The notes below the pieces were generated by a model. The model saw only the letters and a list, made by a program, of their open reading frames with translations. It had not been told where the DNA came from and searched no databases. Positions 57,151 through 64,000 of a DNA stretch of 64,000 nucleotides are shown here, one piece after another. This DNA comes from Stenopsyche tienmushanensis (Eukaryota > Arthropoda > Insecta > Trichoptera > Stenopsychidae), in the NCBI GenBank assembly GCA_008973525.1, contig WACJ01000225.1, positions 434,001 to 498,000 on the forward strand, read 5' to 3'. The position numbers and the translations under genes were made by a program. How positions within the stretch are numbered: the stretch's first letter is position 1; the number at the start of each line of letters is the position of its first letter.

Positions 57151-59499
57151 TCCAATGTTTCAACTTTTAAAAATACATTCTACAAAAATTCCAACTACTT
57201 ATGGAGCTATAGCTATTTTAGTGACACAGCAACTTGGCCGGTTCTACCATAATTAAATCTTTAAACGCGTTTTTCGCAAAATTAATTTTTTCAACACGGT
57301 TGACATCTTATGCCAATTTTTAATTAATCAATTTACTTCAAACTGGATTCGATTTTTTTCTATATAACCCTCTATTATTTATACCAGATTTATGTCAAAA
57401 TTTAATTTTTTACTATTATAAAAATGACTTAAATGATTTATTTTTAACAGTCGTCATTTTGTGATTTTTTTTTAGTTAGGGACTATAGTAACATCTTTAC
57501 TAATTATGAATTATATTCTTGGAAAGAGAAAATCTACACAGAATAATGATGACATTGACGCTGTGTATATTATTCCTTCAACAGAGCAAATTTGAGTCAT
57601 ATCAAAATTTCTTATGTCTTATTGCTTTCCTATTTTTTTAATTAACTTTTTTTATGCGGTTTTGTATATATTTTACATAGCTGTTTCAAAGTTATGCGGT
57701 TTTTAAAATCCATGAAAAGTCATTGCTTTTTTGTGCGATTTTCCGCGGAATGCATCTACCGTAAAAAAAGGTTTAAGTGTACATTGATAAAGTTGGCAAT
57801 ATTTTGTAAAAAACGAAAAAAAAATATATTGATAGCTCTATTATATAACAAATTGATTATTATTGAACAAAAATTATTGAACAATGCATTTATTTTTAAT
57901 ATATATTTTTTTGTTACAGGTATGCTTATTCTGCTGTTCATTCGGTGAGAATATCAATTGATCTGTTGTTAACACTTGGAGTCAATTCATTTTCAACGAG
58001 GGTATGAAAAAATGAATTTATAACACATTATATGCGGGAGGGTGTTTACATAGTCTATCGGTCATCGTCGAATAATTCAATAGTAATCACATTTTCTATG
58101 ATTATATTTCGCTTTATTAAAACATATTCTGACATAATGCCAGAAGGCGTGAATCGTTCCTCCATGTCTTCATTTCTTAAAACTAGAAGTATGTTGATTC
58201 AATTCATTAGATCGTAATGCATTTCTTTTGCCTTCCAATACTACTGTTCCTTGCTTTTTTTTAGCATTTGGATTTTTAATAATATTTTCAATGTCAAAAT
58301 AAGAATATTTTTAATCATATAAAGTCCTCCTACAATTATCGAACTTTTACCATTAAAATATTATTAATCTATGGTTATTATCCTTCCAAAAGAATATATA
58401 AAATTCACGTCATTTCATGGTATATAAATATGTTGAATATAGCATATGAATTATCATATAAGTTAACCTTTCTATTTCCATTACATTTTAAAAGCTTATA
58501 TTTTATGACAATAACGAATTATATTAAATCAATATGATACACAGTACTACTGAATGCTGAATTTTAGAAATGTTTTAAGTATATTATCCAATTCTCGCTC
58601 TTATTTGAATCGATCGGATGATATTAAATATCCAGTAGCATTCATTATTCAGCAGACTTTTGCTGCTATTCTTAAATCCGTCTTCCGTCTTGCTAATAAA
58701 AGAAACAAGTATTTCCTCGTCGGACGTTGTTAAAATTCTCTCGAGGTTTAATTACCACCAAATGAAGATTTACTGGTTTTGCACCAAAAGTCCCAATGGT
58801 ACAAATTGGTAGGATTTGGGTCGTTTTTTTGCCACATTAAACTGCAGCAAAAATGTTGACGAGCCCCGATTCAGACACGAGTCCGGTCATCAATGCAAAT
58901 ACACGCTGCACTGAAGATTATCATTGGAATGTTGTGATATTTTTATGGAAATTACTTCTGCTCACTTCAAGGTAACGCTCTTCAATAACTCATGCGAAAT
59001 TGATTTATGACGTACTGACATGGAATTGGTTCAACGAAGAAACTCTAATAACATATTGCCGTGTGGATGCTGCATGGCCGAAGACATAAAAGCATTTGCT
59101 CGATGCTCTCCGCATAGATTGCTCGTTAATTTCGTCTTTGTTCGAGTTGGTTGGAGTTATGCTTTTGATGGTCGTTGACAGATTGTAGGCATTAGTTTAT
59201 GGGTCCAAGATGGGACCTTAATTGCGTTTTAACCGTCTGTGACGAAGCTGTCGACACGTTTTGATTAAACCCCGGTGGTGCGAAGGTTCGATCGTTTGAT
59301 CGGAGCTTCAAATGAGCACCCCCGCTATGGAGCTTTCGGATATGAGCTTTTGAGCAACTTGTTTGCAGAAGCTTTGAGCAAACAAGGTTGTCTGGTTTCG
59401 ACACCCACTGCCTTAATTAAATCTTCACACTCCGGATGAATCGATCTCTTTTGCGACCGACTGTCACACTGTAATATTCGGATGAGGGATCCCTTTTAA

Positions 59500-61342
59500 C
59501 ACATTGAAGACCGTACGCACAAATCTGTGCGCCTCGAAAATTTGGATCAAAAGCCCGTACGCACAGATTTGTGCGCGACGAACTACACACATAAAAAAAA
59601 TCACAGCACTGCTGCTAGACATTTTTAACCTGTTTCAGAGATGTAGCTAGTTTTATATACATATAAAGATTTTAAAATATAATTTTAAAAAAAATACGCG
59701 TAATATATTCCACACTATGGACAATCGTAATTGAAACTAAAACAATATTTTATTTGAGGTTTTAACCAAAATTAAAATTTACCGAGCCGATTCTAAACAT
59801 TTTTAAACTACATAACATATATCATAAGTATAATATATGCATGTATGAAGGTTTAAAAAGCGAATATAAAAAATATGCGTAATATATTACACGACTTGTA
59901 AATACCAGGGACCGGAATCGAACCAACATTTTTTAGGTTTTTTTTTTGGTTCTTTTCTAAATACAATCATAATTCCACCTATTACCTTTTTATTAGAGGA
60001 TGAAAACCAAAATTATTATTATATCTTATATTAAAAAAAAAATAAAGACATTTTGACACTTGCGCTTGCAGTGCAATTGAATTCTGACATTTGGGCGATC
60101 TCAGGTTTTTTTTCTGCTTTTTGTAACGATTTTGCTAGATCCGCCCTTCAGTTGGGGTGGGCGAGTATTGTGTAAGCTTTCTAAACCATTGAAACTTCAC
60201 GTCTTTGTTTGCATCTTGTCCAATAATGCAAGCCAATGGTAAAAAAAAATATTTGGACAAATCGTATAACATAATTGGAGGAAAGGAGACAGTACTGCAC
60301 AACAAATTTTCGATAATACATATTATGTACTTAGTGTTCGGGTTATAGTCGCGGAATTATGTTCTAGGTATAGGACACTTCGCGTCGTGATTCTCGATTT
60401 TGAAAAATTCGGTTTAAGAAACTTGTGGAAGCTGAATAACTTTATTGTGAAAATTTGAATACCTTCATAATGGATAACGATCAATCACATTTGGAAGAAA
60501 ATTACGAAGATTGTCTTTCAGACATATCTGATGATTATTATGAAGATAGTGACAGTGATGATGAGCTTTCGAACTCAGAAGTTCGCTTACCGCGATCACG
60601 AGTAATGAATATTCAAGAATCTTCTGATTCAGAACCCGATACTCCAGATGTACCTTTAGATCAGAAATTGGTCAGAAATTGATACAGCAAGAAATGTATT
60701 TACAAATATACCATTTTTGGCGTGTATTGTTGTTTCTAGAAATATGTTCATAAGCATCATCATAAACGAAACACTAAGAATAAAAGGAAACATTTTAACA
60801 ATATATCCCTTCAAAAATGTGAAAGGGGCAGATCTTTTGAAATGCAATTACAAAGGACAACATTGTTTATTGTTTCCTGTCTTCGAAAGAATTTAACAAA
60901 TATCGGTAATTATTATTGAATAGAAAAATATCACAATCAGCATTTATTTTACGATATATTTTAGATGGCGATTAATTCGCCAATTGAGAACCACTGAATG
61001 ACCTTGATATGGACAAACTCAACTAAGTTTATGAATAAATTTGATTATAACTTGTTAATTGTTTTTTAATTCAAAAAAAAAAGTGAAAATAATAGTTTTT
61101 TTTTTTTTTTTTTTTTAAATACTTCTCTCTTACACAAACCCAAGGTTCAGTACCAATGATTTAGTAACGTTTCCTTATACTTATAAGTATCCCGGAGACG
61201 AAGCTAAAAATTTTATTAATTTACACCAACTGGTTTCGAAGTTATATCAATTTAAAAAAAACATAATATTTCTCGGAATAATCCTGAAATTCACCCGGTC
61301 CCAGGTACAAGTTTTAGGAAATCATTAGCGGACAGCAAAGTG
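59500..61342 (+). mobile_element. piggyBac-like element with TTAA duplication
   Basis: TTAA at 59496-59499 and 61343-61346. The left end is CACATTGAAGACCGTACGCA and the right end, read inward, CACTTTGCTGTCCGCTAATG, a CAC-type pair like that at 54.7 kb. The subterminal region has two 21-bp palindrome-bearing repeats CCGTACGCACAAATCTGTGCG (first 20 shown elsewhere) at 59511 and 59555. The 1843 bp include the start of a transposase gene. Poly-T runs at 61097-61117. Confidence 0.75.
60470..60682 (+). pseudogene. piggyBac-like transposase N-terminus, truncated
   Basis: The frame from MDNDQSHLEENYEDCLSDIS continues into an Asp/Ser/Glu-rich stretch (YYEDSDSDDELS) and a QESSDSEPDTPD segment before a stop at 60682. 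An acidic, low-complexity N-terminus of this kind is characteristic of piggyBac-family transposases; an upstream in-frame Met lies at 60455. The catalytic DDD domain and C-terminal Cys-rich finger are not recognisable afterwards, so this is a remnant. The call relies on composition plus the TTAA ends. Confidence 0.6.
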
Positions 61343-61349
61343 TTAATGG

Positions 61350-62370
61350 CATGCGCGAAAACGGAATAATTAAGCCGTTCGTTATTTGCACGGATAAGCA
61401 AATTGAGATTAAAGCTCGCCCTAAAGAAGATTCTAAAGAAAATTCGCTAAAATCCCTACCATCATAAACTAACAGCCATCCAATTCCACTCGGGCTATTA
61501 TGTACATTATAAATCTTCCTTTTTCGTTTCGGACGCAATTCGCAACTGTAGAGTCCTAACTCCTGCTACATTTTAAATTAACCGACTTCTGGTTTTGAAC
61601 AACGTAACATTTTATTTTCCTCGGTAAGATCTGAATTTTTTGTAGCAAGTGCTGTAGTTTTATTCCTTAAGAGGATGTTACACAGTTAATGTTATTTCTG
61701 CGCGTTGTTTAATGTCAAAAAGTATGGTCACCTTTCAAGGAAGCATTCCGCATGCCATTCGAATAAAGCTTTTAGCGGTTTTATTTTTGGTCACATACAA
61801 TGACGCCCCATTTTTTTAAAATCAATATATCAACAATGTATAGATCCCACTCAAAATTTATTCATAATTGACAATATTTCATAGAATGTGTGTAGTATGT
61901 ATTAAATTAGGATGTAATATATGAAACTGCTGAATTTTTATGACATGATAATTTAAATTATTCACATCCTCCAATAATATTATCCATATCTATTGATTAG
62001 GATTGATTATTAACGCTTTACAATTTTTTGGGGTCTAATTGAATCTCATTATAATTTGACTTAAATCTAATAATTGTGATAGTTGAATTACTCAATTTGT
62101 CCACTTCAAGTCCTCTTTATCTTGATGGCACGTCAATGTGAACGTATAAATTGGATAGCATGATATGAGAATTGAATGAATGGTTTATGGATGTTGAAGA
62201 TGTCGAAAGCGACGATATATCTCATGTAATTAATTTAAAAAATCAAGGCAAGATATTGAATTAAAGATTATATACATTTTGAATTTGAACTGAAAATGAA
62301 GTATTAACTTCATTTTCAGTTTTAGAAACTAGTTCATTTCACTATCAATTAAAAATTCGTTTGTCTAATT
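61350..62370. other. AT-rich DNA, nothing recognised
   Basis: A self-complementary 'ctgaaaatgaagt-attaa-cttcattttcag' hairpin lies near 62290-62322. No other feature was seen. Confidence 0.4.
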
Positions 62371-62375
62371 TATTA

Positions 62376-63273
62376 GGTTGTCCTATAAATGTCTTTCGTA
62401 AATGAACACAGATCTAATCATAGCCATAGTTGAAGAAAACCCGCTATATACTGTTCGCGAAATAGCTAACAAGTTAGAAATTCCACGAACATCCGTCCAT
62501 AATCATCTGACAAAATTGGGCTACATCAATCGTTCAGATTTGTAGCTTCCGCATGAACTGACTGACTCGAATAAACTTCAGCGTATTTCAACATGCGATC
62601 TTTTTCTCCAACGACATAATAGCCAACCTTTTTTGAAGAGACTTGTCACTGGAGATGAAAGTTGGCTACTCTATGAGAATATCCAACGTAAACGGGCTTG
62701 GACCAAGGGTACAGAAGCTTTAACTGTAGCTAGACCTGGCCTACATCCAAAATAAAGTTTTGCTATGCATTTGGTGGGACTGGAAGGGGGTAGTTTATTA
62801 TGAGCTACTTCAGCAAGATGGATTTCAAACTAGACCTAAATCTAAAGGATGCAATTGCCAGAAAACGGCCAGAATTAGCGAACAGATGAGGCGTTTTTTT
62901 TCATCACGATAACGCCTGGCCTAATGTGTCTTTGCTCATGAGAAATAAATTATTATCATTTGACTGGGATGTTTTACCTCATCCTCCATACTCTCCGGAC
63001 ATTGCCCCTTCAGATTATTATTTATTTCTTTCATTGAAAAATTCTTTAAGTGGTAAAAAATTTAATTAAAAAAATGATATAAAAATGTACCTTGATCAAT
63101 ATTTTGCCAACAAACCTGGGAAATTTTGGCAAGAAGGCATTATGAGGCTTCCACAGATGAAGAAAGGTAATAGAACAGAATGGATCATATATTATTCAAA
63201 AAAATATGATGTAATACAAATGATTATTTATTTTTTTCTTAATATGAAAACGAAAGAAACTTATAGGACACCC
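62376..63273 (+). mobile_element. mariner-type element, internally deleted (copy M3)
   Basis: TA flanks at 62374-62375 and 63274-63275; ends GGTTGTCCTATAAATGTCTT and, read inward, GGGTGTCCTATAAGTTTCTT. At 898 bp it has the same 5' junction as M1 (TTTCG(C/T)AAATGAACA followed by the second HTH). Confidence 0.9.
62402..63200 (+). pseudogene. mariner transposase, broken (copy M3)
   Basis: Recognisable segments: REIANKLEIPRTSVHNHLTK, LVTGDESWLLYENIQRKRAW (first Asp, here with the Trp intact, unlike M1), TEALTVARPGLHPK followed by a stop, a frameshifted second-Asp region, PYSPDIAPSDYYLF (third Asp) and a C-terminal GKFWQEGIMRLP. Several stops, including TAG in RSDL*LPHEL, make it dead. Confidence 0.88.
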
Positions 63274-63384
63274 TAAGTCTTTAATTGTTAAATAATTATA
63301 TTTTTATTTAGCAACAAGTATTATTTGAATATGAATTTTAGAGATATATGAGTGAGTATCGAAACTGTCAATATTTTTAAATGT

Positions 63385-63575
63385 TTTAATGATTGTTGCA
63401 AATCCAGTCACACATAGACAGTCCTGCACGACTTTATTTACATTATCACCTCAATATTTACATTTCCAGATCTAGGAAAACAGAGGGAATCTGGATCGAT
63501 ATGATCTAGATTCAAATCTGAACCTTTATAATACGAGATTAGAATTTAAACCGTTATGCCAAAACTCGATCCATT
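63385..63575 (-). repeat. SINE-like dispersed repeat (family S)
   Basis: 'ttgcaaatccagtcacacat', 'cagtcctgcacgactttatt' and 'tagattcaaatctgaacctt' (B-box on the minus strand: GGTTCAGATTTGAATC) match the family. It lies about 110 bp downstream of mariner M3. Confidence 0.45.
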
Positions 63576-63579
63576 ATAT

Positions 63580-64000
63580 CGTGTAGAACTTAATCAAAAT
63601 TTCCTAAAAAATGTGTGGTCGTTATTGACCCCATTCCGATCGTCGAGTGCATTTATATAATACATCGTATACACAAGATTAAATTTACATCTATATTTGA
63701 TAAGGGATTTTGGACTGCATCGCGGATATATTATCATATTCATCTGAAACTCACGGGAAAAATCGATGATTATCCGTGGTGCTTCATCCGGGGTGATTGT
63801 TCCCATATTCCAAGAAGATCATTAAGTTGTAACGCGTCGTAAATATGATTACTTAGTGTTACAAATTCGCTCTCAACATCGAGGTACGATCTGCAGAACG
63901 GGCTGTTTATAAGTCTTCGTGGTATTTTTAGCTGAGTGGGATACCATTTTAGCGACAGCATCCGAGAGACCGCGGGCCGCATTCTGCAAGATTTATTTAC
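63580..64000. other. unrecognised DNA at window end
   Basis: Open frames of about 70-75 codons overlap on both strands (63594-63982) in less AT-rich DNA with no motif or splice signal I can support. Confidence 0.3.

Larger units (their letters stand above)
55400..59490. other. AT-rich region without recognised genes
   Basis: Contains a CA microsatellite (56584-56608), the 57.03-kb repeat and three TATGCGG blocks up to 57.70 kb. The 58650-59450 part is less AT-rich and repeat-free; its 70-codon minus frame has no motif. Confidence 0.35.

Overview
The window looks like a gene-poor, repeat-rich stretch of an animal nuclear genome, most likely an arthropod and probably an insect. It is strongly AT-rich, has no dense gene array, and no open frame exceeds about 160 codons. 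Nearly everything recognisable is transposon-derived: mariner, hAT, pogo/Tigger, piggyBac-like, RTE-type LINE and tRNA-headed SINE-like sequence. I cannot name the species. No complete host gene, rRNA or tRNA gene, CRISPR array or virus is visible.

Layout. 0-2 kb: SINE-like pieces and a TTAA-flanked MITE (family R1, with a second MITE, R2, nested in it). 3.58-4.50 kb: a deleted mariner. 7.2 kb: another R1. 8.1-9.1 kb: a possible two-exon gene start; the second piece reads as a short Cys-rich segment (CC-x6-C-x3-C) like the RECK N-terminal knots, followed at once by R2 carrying a complete 813-bp hAT element with a perfect 8-bp target duplication (9.1-10.5 kb). 10.9-11.3 kb: a decayed hAT-like coding remnant. 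12.7-12.95 kb: a 65-bp minisatellite that carries a transposase motif. 14.2-20.7 kb: layered R1/R2 MITEs with a G+C-richer insert, a 149-bp TTAA MITE and a second mariner. 22-26 kb: a hAT fragment and a pogo element with a hAT element inside. 26-38 kb: mostly unrecognised, probably intronic or intergenic DNA with scattered MITEs and a TA microsatellite. 38.9-41.1 kb: LINE fragment, then a hAT with another hAT inserted in it (perfect 8-bp duplication) and a further insert within that. 43.2-47.7 kb: hAT fragment, then a mariner split by a 2.3-kb inverted-arm composite that encloses about 1.3 kb of unrelated DNA. 52-55.4 kb: LINE 3' end, head-to-head R1 copies, one split by a 944-bp hAT with a perfect 8-bp duplication, and a 647-bp piggyBac-like MITE. 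59.5-61.3 kb: a piggyBac-like element with an acidic transposase N-terminus. 62.4-63.3 kb: a third mariner of the same deleted type.

How it fits together. The window is a nested record of cut-and-paste insertions whose order can be read from the target duplications. The most distinctive structural signal is at three separate TTAA-associated termini (37.45, 55.3 and 59.5 kb). Each has two copies of its own short palindrome spaced 43-45 bp, although the palindrome sequences differ, which suggests a shared transposase-binding architecture. All identifications rest on reading motifs by eye; no database comparison was possible.
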